Shown: piece after piece, positions 10,854 to 23,915 of the stretch
Layout: every line of letters begins with the position of its first letter
How positions within the stretch are numbered: the first letter of the stretch is position 1
DNA from: Microbotryomycetes sp. JL201
Lineage: Eukaryota > Basidiomycota > Microbotryomycetes
Reading direction: 5' to 3'
DNA: 64,000 bases
Assembly (NCBI GenBank): GCA_033819885.1
Contig: JAQYUZ010000033.1
Span: 62,001 to 126,000 of the forward strand
Program-made: the position numbers and the translations under genes
The notes under the pieces: model-generated
Seen by the model: the letters and a program-made list of their open reading frames with translations, nothing else
Told to the model about the DNA's origin: nothing
Database searches by the model: none

Positions 10854-13800
10854 ATGCTGAGGTCATACAGTTCCGTGCGCAGGCTACAGCGCCTCGCTCG
10901 GCTACCTAGTCTCAACAGACCGGCTTCGGCCATGGCGCAACCCTCGCCAGAGCCGTACTCGCCACCGCCGACGCAACCTGGGCGTCGTTCAAGGTCGCCA
11001 CCGCTCTACACCGTGCCACCGCTGCCACCGCTTCCGCCCCCGTTGCCAGCAGACATTGTTGCCAAGAATCATGGAGTCGCTGCACACGATTACGCGCCTA
11101 CCTCTGTCTCGAGCAACGCGCCGGCACCACAAGAGCAAGTCGCTGTGCTTCACGCCTGCCTCGCCTCGGGAGACCTCACCCGAGCGGAAGAAGTTGCCAA
11201 GCGCATCAAAGCCAATTGGATTAAAGGTGGCAGAAAGATCCCATTGTCAGACTTGCTCCCGCCGCAGCTGCACGCCGACTTTCTGAGGGCGTACTTATCA
11301 AGCGCACTGGTTCCTGCCAAGCCCGGCACAACAGCCTCATTCGCAAGCATGTCCCACCACGCAACAATGAGTAGCAAAGCGACGCGGATCGAATTGGTCG
11401 CCAAAGCTTGGGGCTACTTTCGATCTTTGTTCACGGGCGACTGGAACTCTGCTACGTTGCCGCACACGATGCAGATGCACTACAGTGTTGACTCGAGCAT
11501 ATTCGCTGTCATGCTGAAAGGATTGACGGCCGCGGGTGAGAGCATCTATCGGCCTACCTCGGCGTCAGACCCGAACGGCTGGTTGGCTCCGATTACATAC
11601 GTTCTAGTCGAGGCCAAGAAGTCTGGATATACGGTCTTGGACGTGTTGAAGGACCCAATTTTCATGATTGACCTGCCGAGTTATCTCGGCAAGGTTGATC
11701 AAGACCAGGTGCTCGATGCAATCGTCGCTACCGGCACAGGCCGAGACGGCTGGGAAGATTTTGTTCCGGCAGTAGAGGAGGCACGACAAGAGATCAGGCG
11801 ATTGAAGGAAGGCAGGGACCGTGTTCAACGCGAGGCCCTTCCTGAATTGATGCCCACAACTGCATCAGTGAGTTTGCATCGTCCGAGCGTAGCAGCTTAT
11901 TTTTCGACAAGAGGAGCCATACGGGAGCTGATCTGTACCCGATTCGCAGGATGACAGCCCGAACGTCTCTCTCGAGACTCTACGGACGAACCTGTCGACG
12001 CTCGGCATGCCCGAGCAAGCTCTGAGTATGACGCCAACCCAACGGCAACGGCTGCTCGAGGAGTCTTCGTACGACGCAGCTCGACAACTCTACATTCACG
12101 AGATGGAAGAGCTCGCCAAAGTCGGCAAAGACAAAGAGCGTGGCATGCAGTCCGACTGGCTGCAAAGCGTCATGTTCGATTGGATGCAGGAGCTCGAAAA
12201 GAAGCTGATCGAGGCATCGCGACAAACGGGTCGTCGGTCGCCGTGGGGTCGCGAGAGCGATATTGAGCCGTTCATGAGACTGCTGCCTCCGAATAAGATG
12301 GCTCTCATCACGATCGTCGAGTTGCTTCGGCTTTGCGGTGCAGGCGGAGTCAGTGACGGCATGAAGGCAGCGCGGGCCATCTTGCACATTGGCCGTGCCG
12401 TCGAGAACGAGTATCACGCCCAAGTGCTTAAGCAAGGCTTTCCGAATAAAGAGTTTGACCGCGAGATGGACCGAATAGCAGAATTTGCAGCCCGGGAAGA
12501 CAAGGATGGTTCTGGTCGACAAATCACGTCCGAACAGACGCTTGACATTTTCTGGAGGCGAGAGATGGCCAAGCGCGAAAAGGAGAACGACAATACGTGG
12601 AGGCCAGACTGGAGCCAAGGCATTCGTGCCAAGGTTGGCAGCATATTGGTCACAGCGTTGATGGACGTAGCCAAAGTCGAGAGGACCATGCGGCACCCCG
12701 TGACAGGCGAGATGATGTGAGTGCGGCATTTCTCCATCAGTCACTGCCATGCTAATTGTCGGTCTCTGTTGTTCGTCTCCGTACAGCTCCGAAGTGCAGC
12801 CAGCATTCTCACACGCTTATCAATATGTGCGAGGCACAAAGCTCGGTATCATCAAAATCAATCCTGCTGTTGCGGAGCGTATCGACTCTGATCCGCTAAG
12901 GATCACGCTTCACCCTCGGTTCTTGCCTATGGTCGTCAAGCCAAAGTTGTGGCTCTCGTGGAAGAGCGGGGCGTACCTCGTTCACAGCACGCACATCATG
13001 CGCACGAAAGAGTCGGAAGAACAAGTTCAATATCTCAAGCAGGCGTCGGACGCAAACACGCTCGAGCTCATCTGCCGCGGATTGGATTCTCTCGGTGCTG
13101 TGCCGTGGAAAATCAATCGCAAGGTTTTCGACGTCGTGACAGAAGTCTGGAACTCTGGCGAAGAGTTGGCTGACATTCCTGCAAAAGTCAGTCTGACAGC
13201 TCCGATCGAGGTAGAGAAACCAGAGAACGCAGAGACGGACCCTCGCGCAAAAGACTCGTTCAGACACCGCGTCAGGCAGGCGTTACATGAGCGGAGGGCG
13301 AACCACTCTTCGCGCTGTGACGCCAACTACAAGCTCGAGATTGCCCGAGCAGTAAGCTTAGGACAGGTACCATAATCCAGGGTGCGACTGACGAATTATA
13401 CCACCAGTTCTTGGAAGAGACCTTCTACTTTCCTCACAACCTTGATTTCCGTGGTCGAGCGTACCCGATCCCGCCAAACTTGTCTCACATTGGCAACGAC
13501 TTGTGCCGCGGCCTGCTCAAATTCGCAGAGGCAAAGCCATTGGGCGAGCGAGGTCTCAGATGGTTGAAAATCCACTTGGCCAACATGGCAGGTTACGACA
13601 AGGCCAGCTTTGACGAGCGCGAAGTTTTCGCGATGGAGCACCTTGACGATGTATACGACTCGGCCGACAACCCTCTGACGGTGAGCTCACTTTGAAAGCT
13701 TTCCGTGATTCACATCTGACTTTGCGCTTTCTGAAGGGTAATCGATGGTGGCTCAAGGCTGAAGATCCGTGGCAGTGCCTCGCAACCTGCATCGAACTCG

Positions 13801-15537
13801 CTACCGCTCTTCGATCGCCAGATCCAACAAAGTACGAGTGCGGTCTACCGATCCACCAAGACGGTACTTGCAACGGCTTGCAACATTATGCTGCTCTCGG
13901 TGGCGACTTGAAAGGCGCCAACCAGGTCAACTTGGAGGCAGCCGACAGGCCAGCCGACGTCTACTCTGGTGTTGCGGCCATGGCCAACGAAATAATCGAC
14001 AAGGATGCGGCAGATGGTGTCCCCGAAGCAGTCATGCTCAAGGGCAAAGTCACCCGTAAAGTCGTCAAGCAGACTGTGAGTGCCTCTTGTGTATGCTGAA
14101 GAGTTCGTCAACTGAACACAGCCTCGCAGGTCATGACGACTGTTTATGGTGTAACTTTCATTGGCGCCAAGAAGCAGATTGAGAAGCAGCTCAAGGAGCG
14201 CGGCGATATCCCGCCCGAGAATCTGTATGCATGCTCGCTGTACCTCGGTCGCATTGTCTTGGATTCTATCGGAGACGTCTTCAAGGGTGCTACGGCAATT
14301 CAGACATGGCTCAATAGGTCGGCGCGTCTCATTGCCAAGTCAATTCCACCTAATCGGATTCAGGCTGCTCTGCAAGAGATGCCCGCAGCCTCTACACGGT
14401 CGAAGAAGGGAAAGAAAGCTGTAGCAGCTGGCATGAGTCGCATTCCGAAAGAGCAAATGACGAGCGTCGTCTGGACTACGCCACTCGGATTGCCCGTCGT
14501 TCAGCCCTATCGAAAACCGAAAAAGCGTCAAGTAGGTCGCGTCTCTCTCACGAGGTTTGGGCTTCACAATGACGTGCTCCTCTCAGGTCGCGACGGCACT
14601 GCAAACCGTTTTCATTGTGGATCCGTCTGTGCCGGCGGAGGTAGATCCACGAGCACAGGCTACGGCGTTCCCGCCAAACTTTATCCACTCGCTCGATGCA
14701 ACGCACATGATGATGACAGCTCTTGCATGCAAAGTGAGTATTATGCGCTGTACAATTTGGATGCTCTTCCTGACGCCGATGCCCGCGCAGGACAAGATTG
14801 CCTTTGCCTCCGTTCACGACTCTTACTGGACGCATGCGTGCTCCGTCGACGAAATGTCTGTGATCCTCCGAGACACGTTTATCGAGTTGCACTCGTCAGA
14901 CATTCTAGGCAAACTGCGTCAAGAGGTGAGCTCCTCCGTCTGCGGACTTTGGCCGCGTGTGGGCGTCACGACCCCAGGAAGAGGCCCGAGCTCAATCGCA
15001 GGGGCATCGCGGTCGTTTGGCGATTCAGTGCTGACGCATCAATCATTTTCACGTTGCTTTCGTCCAAAATTGCATCTGCGCTATCTCTCTCGGCGTGATC
15101 TTGCGTCATGATCCCAGTTCATTGACCGATACGCTGGTCACGTGGTGCCCGTTTCGAAAGTGCCTGCGGGTCTACGGTTCGCTCAGCGACGTGATGAAGA
15201 TCTCGAGGTCACTCAAGGTCAAGAGGCAGACGTGTCATCGACAGACGTCATCGCAGAACTCGAGCAAGAAGATGGCGACATAGACGCTCCCATGTTTGGC
15301 CAGGGTGCTCGGGTCAAGCGCGTAGCGACTCGATCGACCACCGGCACATCTGCCGATGGTGACGATGTGATGAACGCGTCGGTCACTAGCGAACAGCTCG
15401 ACGCCGTCTGGCGACAGCCGAATGCAAAGTCTATCGATTCGAAACTCGTCTACCTGTCCGACATTTTGCCACCGGTGCCGACGCGTGGCGATTTTGACCT
15501 CGAAAAGATTCGTGATTCGTTGTACTTCTTTTCATAG
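10854..15537 (+). CDS. RPO41: Mitochondrial DNA-directed RNA polymerase (T7-like)
   Basis: Single-subunit polymerase that transcribes mitochondrial DNA. Exons 10854-11867, 11950-12716, 12787-13351, 13408-13680, 13737-14075, 14130-14531, 14587-14733, 14791-14925, 15118-15537 give 1353 residues, close to yeast Rpo41. Start chosen at [20 protein letters not shown], a classic mitochondrial presequence. Catalytic motifs: [12 protein letters not shown], motif [19 protein letters not shown], motif [31 protein letters not shown], and motif C HDSYWTHA with the catalytic Asp; the protein ends SLYFFS. The last intron (14926-15117) is unusually long, 192 nt. The N-terminal half contains the poorly conserved Pro-rich and helical extension seen in mitochondrial members. 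Confidence 0.96.
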
Positions 15538-16719
15538 ACGTGCACTTTCGCTCGCGACTTTGTGGAGCCCATGTACAGAGTGGCCGGGTTCGAGCTTTCG
15601 AGCGAGCGAGTCTGTCGTGTACCAGCATACTAGAACACTCCTCATTTTGCCACCAGTGTTGTGCAATATTGTACAGTTCCAAACCAGTCAGAGTATAGAA
15701 AATGCTTGCTTAAATCACCGAAAAGCTATGAAAGCACCAACAGGGTTCTGGCAAACACTGATTTATCGTATTTCATACGATGAAGGCATACACTAGGTCA
15801 ATTGTGCTTGGCACCGACTACGAGAACGATGCTTTGTGCTCCATCCCGTTTGTTCGAGCTCCTCAGGAGAGTCTAGGATTAGCAGTGGCCGCAGAGCCTT
15901 TTAGCATGAGCTGCGCTCTTCGTATGCGCATCCCCGGATTTTGCACACTATCAGATTCCCACGATTCCTTAGCCGCCTTCTTGCTCGCCAGCAGAATGAG
16001 GGCGACTATAGGAGCGGGATCGGCCCCACTTGTGGCAGATCCGTTGTTCTTCTCTCGATGGCGGCGGCAGAAGCTTAAAATCTCGACGAAACGAAACCCG
16101 TCGTCGTAAAATCACTTTCAAGACAAAACTCTCCCTTGTTACTGCCTGATGACCAAGGGTCGCAGTGCGTTTTGACTTCATTTGCGGGCACAGAAGCAGA
16201 AGCTTCTAGGACGTCTCGCCCTTGACATCAGCGCAAGCTTCTGTACAAGTACAGAGTCGCGTTCTTGAAGCATCCAAGGTGCTCCTTCAAACATGATTCT
16301 GTGTCCTGCTGTGCTGCTCAACCTGTGTGCCTCGATCATGTAGCGCGGCTCTGAAATAACCTTCTCGGGCGAAAACTGCATGCATCGAGATCACATGACG
16401 CTCCAAGCGCGTGGAAGGGGCCGCTGTCTCTCGCTGCCGCGGAAAGCTCGCCTCGGCGGCGCCCCAACCGAAAAGCAAAAAAGAGACGATCAAGAGATCG
16501 TCCGGAAAAGTCCCAAGTTGCTTTGCCGATTCATATCCAGTACCGAGATCGCAACTGCCGCTTTGGCGATCTTGTCCTCTCTGCCTCGCGGACCGAAAGC
16601 ATCAAAGCGTGGCTTCACATGTTAGGGGGTGTAACCGAGCTGAACTCGTAGTCATGCCTCTCATACTAGCATTGCCGTGACGAAGCCAAGGTCGAACCTC
16701 GTGGCTCTGATCAACGGGT

Positions 16720-16928
16720 GGGTCCAGCCAGCTCGATCTCGCCTGGCTCTTTTGATCTCGGCAAATAACGGCAGATTGTCTACTGTACTGGAAGGAAGAG
16801 CGAATGAGCTGGAGCCTTGATAATGGATTTGACTTTGGCCCTGCCATAACAAAACCAGATACCAATATTCGGCGCCCCGAGCAGCGGGATGGTCCAGCCA
16901 GCTCAATCTCCCTTGGCTCCTTTGATCT
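16720..16928. repeat. Degenerate direct repeat, two 38-bp copies about 170 bp apart
   Basis: The segments at 16720-16758 and 16890-16928 both read GGTCCAGCCAGCTC then ATCTC and GGCTC and end TTTGATCT, with about four mismatches over 38 bases. Weaker similarity extends on the 5' side. Origin unknown. Confidence 0.6.
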
Positions 16929-18381
16929 GAGTGAATGACACAAATTGTTCGCGTCCTTGGAATGTGATGGTACGCGAGAATCTCTGATCAAAAACAGAGT
17001 TGGATCGTGAACGGTGGCGCGCTTGAGAATTCTGGCTCTCGAGTCGCGACGCGGACTCACTGGAATCCAGTTGGCGAGTGCGGGATAAGTTCCGGTCCTC
17101 GAGCATTCCCAGATCCACCTGCGTGCCGAATATTTCGGTGACCACTTTGCGATCTCAAATCTCGCGCAAGAAATCTTTCGTCTTCATGGGAAGTAAATTC
17201 AGTTCTGTTAGAGTCCAGACCTTCCGTGACGAGACCGCGGACATTGTCGTTGTTGACATCATTCAAACCATTGGAGCCGAAAGGCCTCAATTTAACATCC
17301 TCCCGTTCCAGCTCGCTACAAGAATGAGTCGCCTCTTGCAAATAGAGACTGCTGACGAGCTTCCGTTTTGTTCATTACTCAAAACCATACTGTTGAGACT
17401 GCTGGACGAATGCAGTTAGTTTCTTGAACTGTGGAATGATGATGTCGCTTCTGGCGCGGACTAATCGAACTCCTGAGCAATGGCACGTTTTTGGACACAG
17501 TTGGCGGCTTCCAATGAGCAATCTGTTGGCCATTCGGAAGCGTGGTGGTGCGCCCGGATTTCACCGCGATGTATTTGATGTGCACTGAGTGGCGCACAGC
17601 TGAGACTCCGAGACACCCTCGGAGCACGTGCCATGCAAAGACGAAAGGATTGTTTACACATCTCGCTATCCTGAGAACGGTTCCATGCATGATACTTAAG
17701 AAAATACTATTACAATTCACCGGCGGCTGTAATCATCGCCTGTCTCGTGATGTGAGGCTTGCTCACGAACGAGGTCATTGCGCAACGCCGGACATATCTG
17801 CGCAGGCCTGTAGCTGATGCTGTTGCGTTGAATGAATGATGCGAGGTATTGGCTCGTTGCAAATGCAGCGACTTCGGAGCCGGATGGCAACCACGCGACA
17901 GCCGCCTGAAGTGATCTTACGCTTGTTTGAGAGCCTGTTGCCAGTATACTCATACGACTCGAGGAATAAATGACATGAAATGAAAGATCGTTGAGCTGTC
18001 CGAGAAGTACAAGCTCGCGTCTGCCACGCGAAAGACGCGTTTGTGCGATTTGCCAAGAGTTTCAGGGCACAGAGTATGCGTGTCATGTCAAGTTGTCAAG
18101 CTTACCAAACTCGCGTCTATGGAAGCTGTCCCTACACCGAAATATCGCCTGAGGCCTCTGTCGCAACGGCCAGAGTCGTGAGTCACGTTGCTCCTTCCGA
18201 AAGCGGTAGGCCGGCCAGCCTTTCGCCAAAATGAAGTCAATCTCCCGAAGGCTGGGCCTTTGAGGTCAGTATTGCAAGGTTTAAGAAGAACGCAGATGCG
18301 TCAGTGGTGATCAGGCTCGAAGCCTTTAGCAGTCAAAGCGACGGGAATTGGAACGCCTCCCAGAAGCATTCACGCACAAAT

Positions 18382-18420
18382 ACGGTCCCTAAAGGCCGCT
18401 TGCGGATATGTAGGGACCGT
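18382..18420. repeat. Perfect 10-bp inverted repeat forming a hairpin
   Basis: ACGGTCCCTA at 18382-18391 is exactly complementary to TAGGGACCGT at 18411-18420. The 19-base interior holds a second small stem, CCGC with GCGG. No gene is next to it. Confidence 0.6.
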
Positions 18421-19323
18421 GAAAGTGGCGTTACTGTCGTCTTAGACATGAAAGGTCCTTGTATAAATCCTGATTAATTGACGGCGTTTTGCCATAGGTT
18501 TTCTCTCCACGCCATCTGCAGCAATCTGTGCCAGAATACAATGTTGCGGGAGGCCCAGGACTGAAGCGCTACAAACTGAGTAGACTCAAGTCGCTTGTTG
18601 GGGCCACCGTGTCGAACTCGGTCATGCCGACTCTTCTAGCGCAGACTTTTCGCTCTGAGACATTTCTTGCAGTTCGACGTGGCGCGACGTGTCTCGGTGA
18701 CGCTGCTAGCAATACTCCCTTGTAGACGCAGTAGACTCGAATGCAGAAACGAAGGACTTCTACATGGAACATGATGGACATTATCATGAGAGGTGACACG
18801 TGTTAGCGATAGGGATGTAGCTCCTCGCTGTACTGCAGGCTTGCAACAAAACCGCTGCGTCGACGGAGTTTACTTCAAACAGCACGTGAAGGGGTTTCCG
18901 AAACCTCGGCAGTAACTGCGCCCATGACCGTTTTTCAGGCACGCGCGATCGCCCCCAGCCGCCTGCCGGAAGAGGATGCGTTTTGGCCAATTGCGCAGCA
19001 AGGGCGCATCTGGGTCGCCAGGAGCGAGAGAGGAGAGAGCTTTCGAGTACGCCGCTATCCTTCGTCCCGCCAGTTGCACCCCGACGCACAAACCGAGTGG
19101 CACGACAATTGAATTTGCCACAGCCCCTGACGGCGCCGGCCAGACCCTCTCGTCACTCGTTTCAGCCAGTTCAAGCTCGCAGAAGAGCGCAAGACGCAGA
19201 CTGACCCAGCAATCGAGCTGCTTTCGAGCAACACACTGTCAATTTGCAGCACCAGCTCATTCCGCCACTCGATTCTGAGAGCTGCACACAGAGACTCGAC
19301 CTAGCGCACCGATCGGGCGTGTG

Positions 19324-21793
19324 ATGAACTTCTTTGGGCTTGCCTCGCCGTTCACGATGCAGTCTGTTCAGTTCGATGACGAGCCGGCTTGCTACACGGA
19401 CGAATCGCTCTCGCCCTCGTCTTCGTCTCAGTCATCATCCAGCAGCTACATCTCGCTCGATGCAGCCGTGCCCGTGCCTCAAGACACCGATTATGACGAC
19501 CGGGAACCCGCGCAGGCGCCGCCCCGAGCGCCTCCAGCCAAACGTGGCCCAAGCGCCGACTCATGCCTGCCCCGACCCATTTCGCCTGCAGACACGTCAT
19601 TCGCGTCGGCACAGGCTGCAATGGCTGCACAAAACTCGAGTCACTCACAGAACTTGATCGGTCACGTCATCGACAATTCAAGTGTCGGCCGGGCATCGAA
19701 ACTCGAATTCATTTCAATCCTAGGTCTTGGCGCATATGGCGTCGTGTACCTCGCTCGCGATATTGCCGCTCGGCCATCAGCGTTTCCCTCAAGTCGGGCG
19801 CACCCGCATTTGGGCAACCTACCCTTATACGCCGTCAAGTGCTTGAACAAGGTCGGCCTCGACTCGCGCCAGCGGAGCTTTCAGCGACGCGAGATCTTGT
19901 TGCATGGCATGGCCAGCGAGCACGATAATGTTGTGACTTTGCACAACGTCATCGAAGAAGACACATGCATCTACGTCGTCTTGCAGTTTTGTGACGAGGG
20001 CGATTTGTTTGGCATGATCACGGAGCGACAGCGCTACCTCGGTGACGACGAGCTGATCAGGAATGTGTTCCTCCAAATCGTCGACGCCGTCGAGTTCTGC
20101 CACCAACGCAACATTTACCACCGTGACCTCAAGCCCGAAAATGGTCAGTGTTGAGATTTCGTCTTTCCCATACGCGCAGCTGACTCTGTTCCTTATCAGT
20201 CCTCTGCCTCGATGATGGTAGGCGAGTCGTCTTGGCTGATTTCGGATTGGCAACTTCGGAACGCACGAGCAGTGATTTTGGCTGCGGGAGCACGTTCTAT
20301 ATGTCGCCAGGTGAGAGAGCGCAGATGAATGCCGACAAGCGTCGCAGCTAACTCTGGGGATCTGCAGAGTGCCAAGGAGGCTTGTTCCAGCGCCTGACGA
20401 CGTATTCGACTCCGCACAACGACATTTGGTCGCTCGGCGTCATTCTTGTCAATCTGACTTGCGGCCGCAACCCTTGGAAGCAGGCCTGCCCGTCGGACGA
20501 GACGTTCTGCGCCTACCTAGGCAACCCCGACTTCTTGCGATCTATTCTGCCCATCTCGGAGCACACGAACCGGATCCTGAAGCGAATCTTTGCGCTCAAC
20601 CCGGCCATGCGCATCTCGTTGAAAGAGCTCCGCCGCGAAGTCTTGTCGGTCAAGACATTTGTTATGACAGAGGACGAGCTCAAGCATGCGACCCGGGCGA
20701 CAAAAGAGGCGGCCAGGGCCTTTGGCCAGACGATCCCGAGCGAAGTCGAGGAGGATTCGCTAGAGGAATCCAGGCCTGATGAGATGATTCTGGGCACGCC
20801 AGTGCCTTCAGAAGATTTGCCGCCGGCAACTCCTGTCGTTCGGAGAGGTATGTCAATGTCGCTTCGTCCTGCTGTCAATCCAGAGCTGACCCAGGTGGCT
20901 TGCACTCAGCTTGCGAAGACGTCAACTCGAACCCAGCGACGCCGACTCAACCTGCCCGACGCGCTGCACCAATCACTCCCCCTGCGACGCCGCAGCCTCC
21001 CAATAGGCCGCCTCTGATCAATCAGCAGCCGGCCAAGTCTGGTCTGAAAAGCTCGTACTCGACCGATGGCACAGAGAGTGATAGTTCGGTCGATACGCTC
21101 AACTCTGATGAAGGGTTGAATTCTGGAGTGCGCAGACGTAGGCGACAAGAAATCTTTTCGACGCCGCCACAGCAACCGCGCAGCGTATTTCAGAACGAGC
21201 GGCACCTCGCTGAAGAGAGCACATTGCCCCCTTCGCCCGTCACACCAACGTGTCATCGCCGACCGCGAGGAACCGCATCGCGGAGCTCATCACCTCGTGA
21301 TGTGGCCCGTACTCACGCTGGGACATGCGGTAGCAGGCGGAGGAAAGCCTCGGTCGACTCGTCTTCTTCATCCTCAGGAGCCTCGGCATCGCAACCACCG
21401 ACGCCAACTGGTCTGCCGCCGTACGGGTCCGCGCCGCCGCCTTTGCATTATCAATTAGCACACTCTGTCAGGATCGTCGACTCGAACTCGCCCGCGGTCG
21501 GCCACGCGCGGCAGTTTGCTGAAGAAGAAGCTTTTGCTGGCAAATTTGCCCCCGCACAATCGCACTCGCAAGTACAGACTGCGTACTACCCCTTGTTGGC
21601 AGACTGGTCCGATGTAGCCGACGCTCAACGATCGCACTACGAAGTCGAGCTGCCGCCTCCCATTTTCGTGCCAGCAGCTTATGACGACAGCATTTATGAT
21701 CTCCCTGCGCCACCGACGACAGGATATTATCGACGAGAGCCGGCGTCAAACGGCCAAGTCGCCAACGTCACGGTGCGCGAGGCCGCAATGTAA
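19324..21793 (+). CDS. Serine/threonine protein kinase, Ran1/Pat1-SKS1/VHS1 type
   Basis: Kinase of the fungal Ran1/Sks1/Vhs1 group, which includes regulators of meiosis entry, glucose sensing and cell cycle. Exons 19324-20143, 20200-20310, 20368-20847, 20910-21793; 764 residues. Kinase motifs: [21 protein letters not shown], catalytic loop [19 protein letters not shown], and the activation segment [15 protein letters not shown] typical of the group; then [19 protein letters not shown]. The catalytic domain is preceded by about 120 Ser/Pro-rich residues and followed by about 350 disordered residues rich in Ser/Thr-Pro. The intron after DLKPEN has the weaker donor GTCAGT. Confidence 0.9.
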
Positions 21794-23915
21794 TCTATCA
21801 CCTTAATTGTGTTTCTCATCTCTACTTCGACAAACATATACGTATCATACACTGTTGTTCCCATTCGGCACAATCGACACAACACTTTCTCAGTCTTTCC
21901 GAGTTTTCGACTTTCGTTGTATCATTTATTCTTGTCGTCTTGATCACTATATCCGCATCTAGCTGTAGCATAGCTTACATATAGGCATTAACAGTTCATG
22001 AAAGACATTATTCTTACTACACCACCTGTCCGAGCTTTGATCTCGTTCACCGTTTCTCACGAGACATTTGAAAGGTATGTCACTTGCAAATGGAGCAGCT
22101 CTTCTTGTATGGCGTGAAAGAGGATCGTCACATGCCAATGCTCGTTCGGGCGCTGGTTTTGTTTGACGTGAAAATGTCTCACTGTGTGTTCCCGAGCACG
22201 CACGCGGGAGCGAAAGCCCGGGGATATAAGTCTCGAGGTCAAAACTTGAGCCTGACTATATCGTGCAGATCCTCTGCGGCGGAGATAGTGCATGTTGCTC
22301 GGTCTCAATGGGTACCACGTTGCTCGGTCAACACGATCACATGCCGACCGAAAACAATCCATGAGGAAAGGCCGAGACAACGTCATGAGGCAAGACAGAT
22401 CTGGTACAAATCTTCAGCTCAGCTTCAGCTACTGATACTTGAAATATACGAGTATATTCGGTTGGACTGCTTCTAGCGAGCAACTCTCCTCAAGCGCAAA
22501 TTGGGAGTTTCGGGATTGCGCGGGACAAATCTTCGGCAGTGCAGGTAAAGCGCTCGACATTCGGAAGCGAGAAAGCTTTTGTATAAAGCAAATTGAAATG
22601 CAGGGGCAGTTACGGCTCTACGCAGTCGTGTGTGAACTTGTATTATGTGTCCCGCTTCTGGAGAGCTCGGAGGCGAAGTGGATTTTCCTCGTTTGCGAAA
22701 TCGCCTCGGTAGGATACGTGCACAAGGGCACAGTGTGTAGACGTACGCCATGCTTCACGGCAAACCGCTTCTTGACATCCGTGTCTATGGCCGCTTTTTC
22801 CTGCGAAGCACACTGCTTGTCTCAATCCTGTATAAAACTCAGATCGACAGTGATTCCTGAGCGAGGAGCAGCTCAGATATAGCAAGCAAAGGTTTCCGAG
22901 ACCGAGGGCAGAGCAAGCAAGCGAGACCAGATTTTGACATTCGAAGAGCAGCAGAGGAGTTTTAGCTGACAGCAGATTCGGTGCTTGTACATCGGGGTGT
23001 ACTGTATTTCAAGGCTGCTCAGTGGCAGCCTAGTTGCTGAGAGGCTGTGGCAGACCTGCTTAGATGCCATTCAAGTCTCGAAAGCCTTCGAATTCGCTGC
23101 CTCGGCGCATGTCGTCAATGTGAGAACAATGAGCACGGCGGCGACAGCTCGAGCAATTACACTAGTGATCATTGCACATGGAAGTTGCAGTCCTCAGACT
23201 ATCTGAATTGCGCCTTCCGTGTGCAGCGGCTGAGATCGATAATTCTGTCTTCATCAACTCTGCGTCGACTTGAGGATGTGCTCTGACAAGATCGTCTTTT
23301 CTTGCGATCCAGACTCGAAGGCTAGGTTGAGTGCACAATGCCTGATGGCTCTCTTGCACGATCGTTCGCGGTATTTGCATAATGTCCACCTGAATGGCCT
23401 CCACGCTTTGAAGCGCGCCTGGGTTTCTAGGTCCGATACCCGCGAGTACAGAAGGCATGTTTACAATGTGACCACCATGTGGCAGTAATTCCGCATTGAC
23501 ACTGGCATGCCTCGTCATTGCTGAAGATCATAAGGCTTGCTTTCCGTTTTGGGCGATCTCAGGTCTCAATTCACCGATCAACCATCGTCAGTCTGCAGAA
23601 ACGCGATGGACAGACGATCGTCTTTGCGTAACAGCATCTGCTGACAGCCGTGCACAAGACACTTCGACACCCGAGTCTGTATGCCGCGCCTCTAAGTCAC
23701 GGAGACGAGTGCAACAAGCTTCGTCCGCAGTTGAAAGCGAGCGAGACGCAGCACGACAGAAGCTTTCGAAGCACGCTTCCACACCACGAACGCGCCGGCG
23801 CGAGAGCGGTATCTCTGGTGATCCGTCAACGGAATAAGCACGAGCGTCTGGGCGCATCCAGAGCGACAAACTTTGCGCCCGGTTGAGGAGCCACAGGAAG
23901 GCAGAGCCGGCGAAC
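21794..23915. other. Gene-poor region downstream of the kinase
   Basis: About 2.1 kb, somewhat AT-richer than its surroundings, with only short unsupported open frames. No tRNA, repeat or conserved product seen. Confidence 0.4.

Larger units (their letters stand above)
15538..19323. other. Gene-poor island between RPO41 and the kinase
   Basis: Nearly 3.8 kb with no open frame above about 150 codons and no splice-consistent assembly that I can recognise. It contains a degenerate direct repeat (16720-16758 and 16890-16928) and a perfect 10-bp inverted repeat (18382-18420). It could hold noncoding RNA, decayed coding sequence or old repeats; none can be shown by eye. Confidence 0.45.

Noticed and set aside
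15538-19323. Possible mobile element in the gene-poor island
   Set aside because: No transposase, reverse transcriptase, long terminal or inverted repeats with target-site duplications were seen.
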